64,000 nt of DNA from JAPLST01 sp964397565 (GCA_964397565.1 CAYNJC010000011.1:1-64000), one strand, 5' to 3'. Positions 10,001 to 18,365 are shown, counted from the stretch's first letter. Made by a program: numbers and translations. Notes: a model not told the origin generated them from the sequence alone.

Positions 10001-11980
10001 AGCGGCCAGGTGTTCTCGAGCCAGAACATTTGCACGGCGATCCGGCAGGGCCGCACCTTCGCGACAACCGGCCCGCTGGTGTTCTTCAGCATTGACGGCG
10101 CGCAATCCGGCGATACGGTGCCGGTCGGCGCGCACACGGTAGCCATCGAAGCCTATCTGCCGTTCCACCCGTGGAGCTTGGCCAACACCACGACCGCCGG
10201 CACCGCGCCGATGCGCCTGTCGCAAATCGAGCTGGTCCGCAATGGCGTGCAGGTGAAGAACTGGACGAGCCTGAATGTTGCCGCGACCACGCTCTACTGG
10301 TCGATCAACGAAACCGCAACCAACGCCTACTACACGGTGCATGTCAAGGGCAACGATGGTGACACAATTGCCGCGATTGCCAGCCCGATTTACTTTGACG
10401 ACCGGCCGCTGCACCAGAAGCCGCTCGTGACCACCATCGAAGGCCGCGTCTATGACGCCTACACCGGCGAACGCAAGCCGGCCACGGTCGCGGTCTCACG
10501 CTATGGGACGCCGTTGGCGGATTTCGTGACGGCCACGGACGGCTTCTTCAAGATCCAAATGCCGCTCGACGCCGATGTGATCCTGCGCCCGCTGGCGCGC
10601 GACACGGCGGCCGGGCCACTCCCGTCGCATCGCGTCATGGACCAGGAATTGGTGTTTTCAAACATCACGACCATGGGCCGGTCCGCGCTGGGCGGCGACG
10701 CGGGCAACTATGCCGCCAATGCGCTCGTCGCCGGCGGCGCGATCGAAAGCATGGTGGCGATTGTCACCACCATGCGCTGGGAATTCCCGCTCAAGTATCA
10801 ATTCAAGAATTCGTACGTCGCGACCAATCTTCTCGGCGAATTCCCGATTACCAGTCTGGAAGTGCTGGACGCCCCGGCCACGTTGGCCTCCTACACCAAT
10901 CCGGCCACGGCGATGCTCATTGTTGACAAATATGAAGTGGCGCCGGGCGATACCGTCAATTATGCCGCTATTTTCCGCATGGAAGGCAACAACGCCGCCA
11001 CGCCCGACCGCTGTGTTACCCGCCTCTACGCCTGGCAGCCGTATGCGCCTTCGTCCTACAGCACTTGGGGCTACAGCGGCTACGAGAAGAACAGTGGCTT
11101 TGTCAACCTCGGCAATGGCTTCCACGCTTTCATTGGCAGCATCCCCGTGCCCGCCTTCGTGACGAATTGCTATCAGGGGCCAGGTGTCATCATCGACATG
11201 TACACGCGCGCATCGTCCGGCTACTCTCATCCGACCGGCCTCGGCCTTTATCTGAATGTCGGCACCACCAAGCGCGGCCTGCTGGTCACGACCAGTTGGC
11301 CGGGCGTGCCGTTCGCCTGGCCAAACCATCTGCAAACCGGCCTCGGCCCCGCCAATCTGACGCAAAGCACGGATGGCTGGAACGTCCCGCGCCGCGACTA
11401 TCGCCCGATGCGCGTGCGGCTCAACGGTTCGCTCGTCATTTGCCCGAGCAACGACATGGCCGTGTGTGCCGATGCGGATGATGCTTACTTCTACGACTGG
11501 CCGTATTACTACACCAAGGGCGCGACGGCCAAGGATCCCGTGCGCCCGCAGCCGGATGTGACCTTCCCGAATATTGCGGCCCTGAGCATTGATCCGTTCG
11601 CGCCGGGTTTCGGCACGCAGCCGCCCGTCATCAGCGCGGTCGCGCCGGCTGACGGCACGCTTGTGCTTCCAAGCGAACCGATCCCGCTGAGTTGCGCCTA
11701 TCAAGTCGTCGGCCGGGCCGTCAGCAATGTGCGCTTCAGCATCACGGCGCCGCATGGCACGATCATCAAAGATTTCGACCACGACTTCGTTTACGACTTC
11801 GCCGATTTTTCCTCGTCCGGCATTTATACCTGGACCGCAACCGTCACCGCATACGACGGCAGCAGCGCCATCACCCCGGCGCGCACATTTCATGTCGTGC
11901 CGGAAGCGACCATCACGGGCGCCTTGTTCGCCGTCGGCGCCGCCTTGCTTTCCCGCCACGCCCACCCCAACCATGAATAA
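7091..11980 (+). CDS. Giant exported beta-helix / BACON / PHP-type (CehA/McbA-like) protein
   Basis: A 1629-residue secreted multidomain protein. The ATG at 7091 overlaps the upstream TGA (ATGA) and is preferred over GTG at 7085. After the signal peptide MKTLCLMLWAVSLAALA, residues to about 345 form the same module as the stand-alone neighbours (AKYVDPLNGNDANDGS). Three BACON-like Ig repeats follow, starting near residues 346, 445 and 541. Near residue 759 begins a metal-dependent PHP-type domain of the CehA/McbA kind: GWYCGEAHVHVNHG, then ADSDYAFD near 944 and RTFATTGPLVFFSIDG near 990. Beta-sandwich regions complete the protein. The end (VVPEATITGALFAVGAALL) is a PEP-CTERM variant lacking the second Pro. 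The catalytic activity of such proteins is not established. It overlaps the next gene by 8 bases. Confidence 0.8.
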   Translation: MKTLCLMLWAVSLAALAAKYVDPLNGNDANDGSISAPWKTLTKIHQLNDTVYITNSAVCYFGDTGDRSPSNVLLTSWGPARPTILASNVATSRLIYLGSPGRTIRMNNVKWTRAYEFGSRIVHMQGTSANTVEVDNCEFDMTGNTNNRAFYIRTDQAFVRFCSNLVYNLVTSEFFIHSEQYPFNVDFRYNRFYNVAGGILHTRIAGCKGIVANNTALSCTLLVSTESDSSGVTNLNNIVDNFVPSGSSNNKWISYSAPTRIMFADYTYSGDPDATTFGAGIIKGPSNFVSLSDVQLAFVNNSDVASPDFLKIELESVAASSAASITYPTLNLPPWAGWAAPAGAPTNPILSVNPPALDLGAVPVAATYTIANAGIGILYWTNTVSAGGAWLALSRTTGTQSGTVTVTVDRTSLAYGSYTGRIDVTANGDIPVQYVTVYLRKSPPLLAVTPATLDAGATLTALPYALSNAGAEVLYWTNAVTAGGTWLSVAPAIGSQNGAATASVNRTSVGYGSYTGAVVVSANGAVPAATVSVFMTKSPPDLAVAPLALDFGRASTSQTVDVWNNGVGTVNWTAAPDAAWLALSASAGTASNVHQVVTVLVNRALLAPSNDFTGHVLFTPDAGPIETVTVAVSTFALATNGMGFLHIAIVPESNPSTPMPGRLILASVAAGATNYLQWFETEEEAQTNRWGYTGWFMYTTLQGVHHPRKYLTYRVPAGDLLITAGRGMSWYPTNAQVTINNGATTDVAMVLRRVVDMETRGWYCGEAHVHVNHGGGDYPINQITSNQFMLWAEAAGVNFLSLNQEYLGAGATNLAGQQAYILPMSNATCQVWMGGERPKSILGHLAEIIPPQNPFTVLDDPPYYIGCEQVRRQGGITYPVHADRQFGAVPYEWNNFYKSYPLDALLGPAFDAWSVASNNERGYNGRQLGWWYALLNRGSRLPAMADSDYAFDTIFGGMSMIGNWIAYVNISGQVFSSQNICTAIRQGRTFATTGPLVFFSIDGAQSGDTVPVGAHTVAIEAYLPFHPWSLANTTTAGTAPMRLSQIELVRNGVQVKNWTSLNVAATTLYWSINETATNAYYTVHVKGNDGDTIAAIASPIYFDDRPLHQKPLVTTIEGRVYDAYTGERKPATVAVSRYGTPLADFVTATDGFFKIQMPLDADVILRPLARDTAAGPLPSHRVMDQELVFSNITTMGRSALGGDAGNYAANALVAGGAIESMVAIVTTMRWEFPLKYQFKNSYVATNLLGEFPITSLEVLDAPATLASYTNPATAMLIVDKYEVAPGDTVNYAAIFRMEGNNAATPDRCVTRLYAWQPYAPSSYSTWGYSGYEKNSGFVNLGNGFHAFIGSIPVPAFVTNCYQGPGVIIDMYTRASSGYSHPTGLGLYLNVGTTKRGLLVTTSWPGVPFAWPNHLQTGLGPANLTQSTDGWNVPRRDYRPMRVRLNGSLVICPSNDMAVCADADDAYFYDWPYYYTKGATAKDPVRPQPDVTFPNIAALSIDPFAPGFGTQPPVISAVAPADGTLVLPSEPIPLSCAYQVVGRAVSNVRFSITAPHGTIIKDFDHDFVYDFADFSSSGIYTWTATVTAYDGSSAITPARTFHVVPEATITGALFAVGAALLSRHAHPNHE

Positions 11981-12896
11981 CATCAAAGCCCGCCTGGTGG
12001 ATGCCGCGACCGCAGCCTGCATGGATTTTGTCGGCGTCGCCCCATGCGACCGTTTCAATGGCGTGCACCAGCGCATGCGGCCTGACGCGCATCTGCCCGG
12101 CGCCCAACGTGTGATCAGCATCGGCATGCGTTACCCGCTGGCCATGTATGAAAATGCAGGCCGCACCCCGGCGGAATCGTTCATGGCCATGGATTCGTTC
12201 GATACCAACGTCATGCCGGCCACCTTGATGGCCGCCGCGCTCGAACTCACGCGCGTGCTCGAGGATGGCGGGCATGCCGCCGTGCCGATCGCGGTCAACA
12301 TGTATCGCGTGCATCCCTACAAAGATATTGAGGAGTGCTGGTCGCCGGATTTTCGCAATGATGTCGCCGCGGTCGCGGCCGGCCACGGCGAGATCGGTTT
12401 GCACGGCGTTGTCATCACGCCGCACTTTGGCACGCGCCAGATGTTCACGTCGGTCGTCACCGATGCCGTGCTCGAACCCGATCCGATGTATAGCGGCCCG
12501 CCTCTGTGCGACAACTGCCGCAAATGCCTGGCCGTCTGCCGCATGCACGCGCTGGACGACACCGCGACCGACATCGTCGTCGTCGGCCCGCGCACCTTCA
12601 CCATTGCGCGCAAAGACCGCTGGCGCTGCATGTGGTCGCGCAAATTCATGCTGAATGCCGAGATGGGGCCGAAGCTGCACGGCTTGGACGTGACCATTGC
12701 GCCGCCCGACGGCGCGATCACGGATACCGACGTGCAAAGCGCACTGGCTGAAAAAGGCACGCGTGGCGGGCTGCAAACATGGTACACCTATGCCATGCGC
12801 GAATGCGAGCGCGAATGCGTGCCGCCCCACTTGCGCGGCGTGGACTTGCTTGCCGCGCACGCCCGCGCGGTTGCGCACACTGGCGCTGCCAAGTGA
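11973..12896 (+). CDS. QueG-like 4Fe-4S protein, copy 1
   Basis: A 307-residue cytosolic protein with no signal peptide. The first half resembles the DUF1730 region of epoxyqueuosine reductase (LPGAQRVISIGMRYPL; NDVAAVAAGHGEIGLHGVV). CDNCRKCLAVC gives one CxxCxxCxxxC 4Fe-4S site near residue 175. The usual second ferredoxin motif is absent, and a distinct CERECVPPHLRG motif lies near the C-terminus. A role in queuosine synthesis is therefore doubtful; it may be an uncharacterised redox enzyme. ATG at 11973 overlaps the end of the giant upstream gene, and its stop overlaps the paralogous gene at 12893 (GTGA). Confidence 0.75.
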   Translation: MNNIKARLVDAATAACMDFVGVAPCDRFNGVHQRMRPDAHLPGAQRVISIGMRYPLAMYENAGRTPAESFMAMDSFDTNVMPATLMAAALELTRVLEDGGHAAVPIAVNMYRVHPYKDIEECWSPDFRNDVAAVAAGHGEIGLHGVVITPHFGTRQMFTSVVTDAVLEPDPMYSGPPLCDNCRKCLAVCRMHALDDTATDIVVVGPRTFTIARKDRWRCMWSRKFMLNAEMGPKLHGLDVTIAPPDGAITDTDVQSALAEKGTRGGLQTWYTYAMRECERECVPPHLRGVDLLAAHARAVAHTGAAK

Positions 12897-13876
12897 ACAC
12901 GCTGACCGCAGCAGTCAAAGCGACGGCACGGACCGCGCGCATGGACTTGGTCGGCATCGCGCCGGTCGCGCGTTTTCAGCACGCGCCGTCCCGCGTGCAT
13001 CCGTGCGCGCATTTGCCCGGCGCACGCAATGTCATTTCACTCGCCATTCGTTACCCGGATGCCTTGTTCGTCCACGCCGGCGGCGGCATGGCGGAGAGCA
13101 TCTTCGGCATCGAGCGTTATCAAAATCTGGTGATTGGCCGGCGCTTGCAAGCCGCCACGTTGCGCCTCACGCGCCTGCTCGAAGATCACGGTTATGCCAC
13201 CATTCCCATGCCCGTCTCCGGCAAATGGCGGGTGCATGCCTACAAGGATATTCCCACGGATTGGTGCGCCGACTTCTCGCACCGCCACGCCGCCGTCGCC
13301 GCCGGCCTTGGTGAGTTTGGCCTGCACGCGTTGGTCATCACGCCCCAGTTCGGCATGCGTCAACGCTTTGTTTCGATTATCACCGCCGCGCCGCTCGATC
13401 CCGATCCGCTGTACGCCGGCCCGCCGCTCTGCGACCACTGCATGCGCTGCGTCAAAGACTGCCCGGTGCAGGCCTTCGATGCGCGCCGCAGCGCCTGTGA
13501 ATCTGTCACGATCGGCGACCGCACGTTTCAGTATGCCAAGGTTGATCATTGGCGCTGTGCCTGGTCGGAACAACTCAACATGATACCCGAAGAAGGTCCG
13601 GCCTGCGCGGGCCAGTCGTTGGGTGTGATGCCGCCTGCTACCGGCCCCGTTGATGAAATGGTCATGCTCAACACGTTTTATGCGAAATGCCACACGGCCG
13701 GCTTGCAGGCGGCCATGACGCATGCCATGGGCAATTGCATGCGCGTCTGCATCCCGCCCCACCTGCGCGGCACGCAGCAAGCTTTGGCGCCCCTTAGTCC
13801 CAAGACCAGGCCACGCTACATCGAGCCAATCCCGGCAACGCCCGCCCCGCGCCGCTATCATCTGGTCGCCTCATGA
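12893..13876 (+). CDS. QueG-like 4Fe-4S protein, copy 2
   Basis: A 327-residue tandem paralogue of the preceding gene. It starts at GTG 12893, which overlaps the previous TGA. LPGARNVISLAIRYP and AAVAAGLGEFGLHALVITP match the QueG-type reductase fold, and CDHCMRCVKDCPVQAF is a canonical 4Fe-4S motif. As in copy 1, a second conserved cysteine set (CMRVCIPPHLRG) sits near the C-terminus instead of a normal second ferredoxin motif. The pair may form a heterodimer. Its TGA overlaps the ATG of the PHP gene at 13873, so the three cytosolic genes are translationally coupled. Confidence 0.75.
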   Translation: MNTLTAAVKATARTARMDLVGIAPVARFQHAPSRVHPCAHLPGARNVISLAIRYPDALFVHAGGGMAESIFGIERYQNLVIGRRLQAATLRLTRLLEDHGYATIPMPVSGKWRVHAYKDIPTDWCADFSHRHAAVAAGLGEFGLHALVITPQFGMRQRFVSIITAAPLDPDPLYAGPPLCDHCMRCVKDCPVQAFDARRSACESVTIGDRTFQYAKVDHWRCAWSEQLNMIPEEGPACAGQSLGVMPPATGPVDEMVMLNTFYAKCHTAGLQAAMTHAMGNCMRVCIPPHLRGTQQALAPLSPKTRPRYIEPIPATPAPRRYHLVAS

Positions 13877-14679
13877 CGTCGCTGTTTGACGTTGATTTGC
13901 ACGTCCACACCCAGCTGTCCGGTTGCTGTTCTGACCCGCGTCAAACAGTGGCGGAAATTGCCCGGCGCGCCGCCCAGCTCGGTTTGCGCACCATCGGCCT
14001 CGCCGACCACGTCTGGGACAATCCCGCCTGGGAAACGACCGACTGGTACCGGCCGCAAAATGTGGCGCGGCTCCTGCCTGTGCGTGCCCAGATTGCGGCA
14101 CTGGCGCCGGACGTGCGTTTCTTGCTGGGTTGTGAAGCGGAATACGCCGGTGACGGCCGCCTTGGCATCACGGCCGAACGCGCCGCCGAACTTGATTTCG
14201 TGCTGCTCGCCTGTTCGCACTTGCACATGGATGGCCTCGTGCGCCAACCAGCCGATCCCTCGCCGCGCGCACTGGCCGACCTGTTGCTACAACTGTTCCG
14301 TGAAGGTGTGCAGAGCGGCTTGGCGCACGCCATTGCCCATCCCTTCAGCCCGCATGGCCGCCCGGAGCAGGCGTGTGCGGCGCTGGCCGCCATCCGTGAC
14401 ACGGAATTCCGCGACGCGTTCGCGCTGGCCGCCCAGTATGGCGTGGCCGTCGAACTGCATCCCGCGCATTTCTCCGTGTGCTGTGCACCACCCGGCGATC
14501 CCGTGCGCGATGCGGCCTATGCCCGCATGCTCATCCTGGCGCGCGATGCCGGCGTGGCCTTCACGATGGGCAGTGATGCGCACACGCTCGCGGACGTCGG
14601 CACCACCCTGCGCATGCGCGCCGCCATCATGCAGCTCGGTATTCACGGCAACCAGCTCGCCAGTTGGGCGTGTCGTTAA
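13873..14679 (+). CDS. PHP-domain phosphoesterase (histidinol-phosphatase-like)
   Basis: A 268-residue cytosolic metallo-phosphoesterase of the PHP superfamily. The metal-ligand set is visible in order: DLHVHT near residue 8, GLADHVWD near 43, LGCEAEY near 85, CSHLHMD near 118, AIAHPF near 156 and GSDAHTLADVG near 234. This layout matches HisK-type histidinol phosphatases and related phosphatases of unknown substrate. No histidine-biosynthesis genes are nearby, so the true substrate is open. It is the last gene of the overlapping chain from 5973, and its ATG overlaps the previous stop. It could act on a sugar phosphate released by the region's phosphorylases (inference). Confidence 0.85.
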   Translation: MTSLFDVDLHVHTQLSGCCSDPRQTVAEIARRAAQLGLRTIGLADHVWDNPAWETTDWYRPQNVARLLPVRAQIAALAPDVRFLLGCEAEYAGDGRLGITAERAAELDFVLLACSHLHMDGLVRQPADPSPRALADLLLQLFREGVQSGLAHAIAHPFSPHGRPEQACAALAAIRDTEFRDAFALAAQYGVAVELHPAHFSVCCAPPGDPVRDAAYARMLILARDAGVAFTMGSDAHTLADVGTTLRMRAAIMQLGIHGNQLASWACR

Positions 14680-14804
14680 GCGAAGATTTGAGATTGGTAA
14701 TTTGAACCCTGCACCCTGATGAATAGCGAACAAGGCATATGGAAGGATGCAGGAAAAGCCACAGAAAAGAATGAGGAACCGCGCATGAATGCGGCGCAGG
14801 CACT

Positions 14805-14829
14805 CAGCATTCAGCATTCAGCATTCATC
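14805..14829 (+). repeat. Short tandem repeat CAGCATT x3
   Basis: Three perfect units plus a partial one, just upstream of the LacI-gene promoter. Confidence 0.7.
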
Positions 14830-14854
14830 ATTTTCTCTGGCCAGGCACACGTTG

Positions 14855-14883
14855 TTGACAGCCGTGCGGCAACTCGTTATACT
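14855..14883 (+). promoter_or_regulatory. Strong promoter of the LacI-family regulator gene
   Basis: TTGACA, 17-base spacer, TATACT: eleven of twelve consensus bases at ideal spacing. The predicted start is near 14890, about 70 bases before the ATG at 14962. Confidence 0.8.
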
Positions 14884-14961
14884 GATGCGTACCATGCGTC
14901 ACCTGCACGCCCTGCCGTCCTGCCCTCAGGCCGTCCGGGGTTTGCATTACCATAGGCACCC

Positions 14962-15993
14962 ATGCCTGCGACGATTCGCGATGTTGCCTTGTTAGCCGGC
15001 GTCTCCAGCTCGGCCGTCTCGAAGGTGTTGAACAACACCGACAATACCATTCGTGTGTCGGAACCGACACGCAAGCGCATTGTCAGCGCGATCAAGAAAC
15101 TTTGCTACCGGCCCAATATCTGCGCACGCTACCTGTTCCGCGGCAGCACCCAAACGGTGGCGTTCATTACCGACCGCGACACGCTCGCCGTGCCGTATGC
15201 CCACATCATCCTCGAGCAATGCGTCGAGTGCCTGCTGCGCCGCGCGTACACAACCACGGCGTTGTTCTACCACACCGGCGACGAAGACGCGCTCGCGCGC
15301 ATTGCGGCAATGATTGAAGAACGGCGCTTCGACGGCGTGCTGTTTGTCGCCAATGATGTGCCGCGGTTGGTGCGCGCGACAGAGTCCAGCGACGTGCCCG
15401 CCATCCATGTCAATCCTCCGCACGCACACGCGCACGACAGCGTCGTGTTTGATGAGTACGACAACGTGCGCCTGGCGTTCACGTGTCTGCGTGAGGCCGG
15501 CCACCAGCGCATCGGCTACATTGATTTCTCCAAAGGGGGCGCGATGCATGCAACCGTCAGCGCGCGCCGTGATGCCTATCTGCGCTTGTGCCACACGCAC
15601 CGCCTCAGCCCGGTTTTCCTCTCCGAGACGTATGCGGAAATTGACGCCGCGCGCGCACCGCACGATCTGGCCGCATTGCCGCCCGGCGTGATTACCTACA
15701 GCGATGCCATCGCCCAGAAATTCGTCGCGCATCTGTATCGCAATCGCGCCATCAACCCGAAGTATTTCAGCATCATCTCGGCCGCCACGGACATGTTTCA
15801 GGATCGCGCGCCCCTGCGCATCAGCGGCGTGGCCCTGCCCATTGACGTCATGGCCGAAACGGCCACCGCGCACTTGCTGCACCGGATCGCCCACAAAGGG
15901 CAGCACGTCAAGACCAGCGCGCTCGCCGGCACGCTCCTGTTGCGCGAGAGTGTGCATCGCGCGCCCGCCCAGCCCAAAGCGTCCGCGCGCTAA
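14962..15993 (+). CDS. LacI-family transcriptional regulator
   Basis: A 343-residue sugar-responsive DNA-binding regulator. The N-terminal LacI helix-turn-helix is intact (TIRDVALLAGVSSSAVSKVL, residues 4-23). The hinge region CYRPNICARYLFRG keeps the leucine that in LacI and PurR inserts at a central CpG. The rest is a periplasmic-binding-protein-like effector domain (FDGVLFVAND; GHQRIGYIDFS). It lies in an operon with the sugar symporter 12 bases downstream and has a near-consensus promoter without a matching operator. It is the only transcription factor in the window, hence the best candidate for reading the ATAAA-N4-TTTAT palindromes. That link is inference. Confidence 0.92.
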   Translation: MPATIRDVALLAGVSSSAVSKVLNNTDNTIRVSEPTRKRIVSAIKKLCYRPNICARYLFRGSTQTVAFITDRDTLAVPYAHIILEQCVECLLRRAYTTTALFYHTGDEDALARIAAMIEERRFDGVLFVANDVPRLVRATESSDVPAIHVNPPHAHAHDSVVFDEYDNVRLAFTCLREAGHQRIGYIDFSKGGAMHATVSARRDAYLRLCHTHRLSPVFLSETYAEIDAARAPHDLAALPPGVITYSDAIAQKFVAHLYRNRAINPKYFSIISAATDMFQDRAPLRISGVALPIDVMAETATAHLLHRIAHKGQHVKTSALAGTLLLRESVHRAPAQPKASAR

Positions 15994-16005
15994 TCGATCC
16001 CGCCC

Positions 16006-17349
16006 GTGATTGAAACCCAACACAAGCAGGTGCCTTGGCGCTGGGTCGTGCTGATCACCTTACCGAGCTTTGCGACCACGCTGGCGGAAGGATTGAGCAG
16101 CAGTTTTCTGACGTTCACCCTCCGTAAGTTTTTCGACAGTCCCGCGACCATCGCCTTCATTTCCAGCTTGAACGTGTTCTTCAATGTGGCCGTCGGCGTG
16201 GTCGTGATGTATGTCAGCGACCACGTCTGGTTCCGCAGCGGCCGGCGCAAACCATTTGTGATCACGGCCTGGATTTTGATGATCGCCTGCAGCATCTTTG
16301 TGCCACTGGTGCGCAATGTGTATGTGCTGGTGCCGCTAGTCGTAGTCTGGCTGGCGTTGGCGGATATGAGCATGCCGTTTGCCATCTTGCAGCAGGAGGT
16401 CATTCCGCCGCAGCAGCGCGGCCGCGCCAGCGGCATGGCCCAGTTCATCGGCTACGCCTACCTGCTCTTCGTCTACACCATCATGCTGGGCCGCTTTGAC
16501 GACCAGGAATTTCAGCCGTGGTTTGTGATCACCGGTGACCGGGCCGCCTTCTGGACCAGCGCGTTGATTCTGGCCATCACCACCGTCTTCGTGGCGTTTT
16601 ACGTGCGCGAGCGCAAGCCAGTGCAGGCGCTAACCAGCCAGAAGATTTCTTTCGCCAATTTTTTCAAGAGCGTCTTTTCCGACAAGACCCTCTGGCCGAT
16701 CTACCTGCTTTCCTTTTCGCGCACCTTCCTGGCCATCGGTCTGGGCACGATGGGCACGCTGCTGTTCACCGAGCAGTGGGGCTACACCAAGCAGGAAATG
16801 GGCACCAACATCGCCATCGGCGGCCTGATTAACATTCCGCTGACCTTGGTAGTCGGCTATTTCGCCGACAAGTTCGACCGCATCAAACTCTACACGTATT
16901 CGATTTGCGGCAACCTGCTGATGAACATTTTGTATTACTGCTTCGTTCAGTTTTTCCTGCCCGACCACCGCCCGCTGCTGTGGCAGATCATCCTGTTTGG
17001 TGAAATTGGCGCGCTGATCGGCCTGCTCTCGAGCACGGTCGCCGGCCCGATGGCGTATGATTACATTCCGCGCGACAAGATGGGCACGGTCGCCGCCGGC
17101 AGCGGCATCATCGGCAGTCTGACGCGCTTGCTGATGCTCAACGGCGTGAGCTTGTGGGTCACTTTTTACTCGAAGCGTTTCTGCCCGCCCGGGCAGATGG
17201 ACTATTTCAGCGGCTATCTGATGATGATTGCCATGGGCATGGTCGGCGTCGGCATTTCCCTGCTGTTTGTCGTCATGGTGCGGCGTGGCGTGATCAAGCC
17301 CTACGGCCGGATGAACATCGGCACGACCGAACAAGCGCCGGCCACATGA
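16006..17349 (+). CDS. GPH-type (glycoside-pentoside-hexuronide) MFS sugar symporter
   Basis: A 447-residue polytopic membrane protein with about 12 hydrophobic segments, of the MFS/GPH class that takes up sugars or small oligosaccharides with a cation. The start is GTG at 16006; no in-frame ATG precedes the first membrane segment. Typical loop features are present: SDHVWFRSGRRKPF between helices 2 and 3 (the conserved basic MFS loop) and VGYFADKFDRIKLY in the second half. It lies between the LacI gene and a membrane-anchored protein whose ATG overlaps its stop. It is the only transporter in the window, so it probably imports the products of the extracellular GH9 enzymes. Confidence 0.85.
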   Translation: MIETQHKQVPWRWVVLITLPSFATTLAEGLSSSFLTFTLRKFFDSPATIAFISSLNVFFNVAVGVVVMYVSDHVWFRSGRRKPFVITAWILMIACSIFVPLVRNVYVLVPLVVVWLALADMSMPFAILQQEVIPPQQRGRASGMAQFIGYAYLLFVYTIMLGRFDDQEFQPWFVITGDRAAFWTSALILAITTVFVAFYVRERKPVQALTSQKISFANFFKSVFSDKTLWPIYLLSFSRTFLAIGLGTMGTLLFTEQWGYTKQEMGTNIAIGGLINIPLTLVVGYFADKFDRIKLYTYSICGNLLMNILYYCFVQFFLPDHRPLLWQIILFGEIGALIGLLSSTVAGPMAYDYIPRDKMGTVAAGSGIIGSLTRLLMLNGVSLWVTFYSKRFCPPGQMDYFSGYLMMIAMGMVGVGISLLFVVMVRRGVIKPYGRMNIGTTEQAPAT

Positions 17350-18365
17350 AGCGTGTTGCCAAAGCCGCGTTCTTCCCGCTCGTCGCCGCGCTGCTGATCG
17401 CCGCGGGCTATGTCTGGGGCCGCCATTCTTTCCGCCTCTTCTTCGGCGGCGAACGGGCGTATGGCACGATTACGGCATTGCTGAAATATTATGATGCGCG
17501 GGCCGACCTGATCGTCGCGATCGATCAGGAGGTCGTCTGCACGCGCGCCAGCGGCGTGCGCGTCCACGGGCAGATGCACAATGGCCAACTCACCGCCGTG
17601 ATGGTCATTAGTAATGGCCAGGCAACCGCCGTGCGGCTGGCGGACAAACCTGCGCCCGCGCTGCTGGCGGCGGTCAAGGAGTTGTGTGACACGGATGCCA
17701 GTGGCGTAAAGCGCTTCTTGATGCGCCAGAGTGTGCCGTCCTCCACCGACCGCATGCAGACGATCGTGCGCACGGAAACCGCATGGGTCATTCCCGGCGT
17801 GCACGGCAGGCTGCGCGCGATCAGCGCCTCGAACGACATGGTGCTCGCCGTTGCCACGGATGCCGGCACGTTCACGCGCGCAGCGGCCTATCCGATTGTG
17901 ACGACCATGACGTTCATGATGCGGACCAATGATAACAGCTATGTGCGCAGCGTGAATGGTGCGGTGGTGCCGCCGCCCGCGTTCAAGGATTATTTTCTGT
18001 TTGAGCGCGATTACCGCTACAGTTTCCGGCCCATCTTTTCTTTTGCAGTGAGTGGCGCGTGGTACACCGTGTTGGCTGATATCGGCCGGCGCATGACGCC
18101 GCCGGTCGCGTATCCGCCCTTTGCCCCGGTGTGCCTGGCCTACGACCCGTGCAATCCGCAGGACGCCATGCTCACGCCGGATTTCGCGGCGTTCAAGAAA
18201 ATGACTTTTCTGCAACGGTTCAACGCCACGGTCGAAGCGGTCTTCATCCGCTGGCTCTACCCCTTCTTGTTTTTCAGCATTGGCAGCGTGCTGGCGCTGG
18301 TGGCCGTCTTGATTGCGTCGCTGGTGCTCCTGCCCGGGCCACGGCACCCGCATCGTCCAGCTTAG
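17346..18365 (+). CDS. Membrane-anchored protein of unknown function coupled to the symporter
   Basis: A 339-residue protein I do not recognise. An N-terminal hydrophobic segment (AAFFPLVAALLIAAGYVWG) and a C-terminal one (FLFFSIGSVLALVAVLIASL) bracket a domain of about 270 residues, likely periplasmic. The ATG overlaps the symporter stop (ATGA), which argues for stoichiometric or related function, perhaps an accessory or sensor subunit. The last four bases overlap the convergent gene at 18362. No known catalytic motif is visible. Confidence 0.7.
   Translation: MKRVAKAAFFPLVAALLIAAGYVWGRHSFRLFFGGERAYGTITALLKYYDARADLIVAIDQEVVCTRASGVRVHGQMHNGQLTAVMVISNGQATAVRLADKPAPALLAAVKELCDTDASGVKRFLMRQSVPSSTDRMQTIVRTETAWVIPGVHGRLRAISASNDMVLAVATDAGTFTRAAAYPIVTTMTFMMRTNDNSYVRSVNGAVVPPPAFKDYFLFERDYRYSFRPIFSFAVSGAWYTVLADIGRRMTPPVAYPPFAPVCLAYDPCNPQDAMLTPDFAAFKKMTFLQRFNATVEAVFIRWLYPFLFFSIGSVLALVAVLIASLVLLPGPRHPHRPA

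Larger units (their letters stand above)
14680..14961. other. Intergenic region with tandem repeat and LacI-gene promoter
   Basis: No gene is evident. The first part is low-complexity (GATTTGAGATTGGTAATTTG), then CAGCATT repeats three times at 14805-14829, then a strong promoter at 14855-14883 for the regulator gene. No ATAAA-N4-TTTAT palindrome is present, so autoregulation through that site is not indicated. Confidence 0.5.

Noticed and set aside
8840..10414. Long antisense open frame (524 codons) opposite the giant gene at 7091
   Set aside because: GC-rich coding DNA gives long frames on the opposite strand. The frame has no domain, signal peptide or ribosome site, and the sense strand has clear domains. 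The same holds for antisense frames at 10658-12127, 17301-18812, 41350-43167 and 53607-55532.
12490..13470. Assignment of the two Fe-S proteins as queuosine biosynthesis enzymes (queG)
   Set aside because: The second ferredoxin motif is absent and replaced by another cysteine motif, the genes are tandem copies, and no other tRNA-modification gene is adjacent.
14805..14829. CAGCATT repeats as a CRISPR-like or iteron array
   Set aside because: The units are seven bases, directly adjacent and only three in number. There are no spacers, Cas genes or replication initiator genes nearby.
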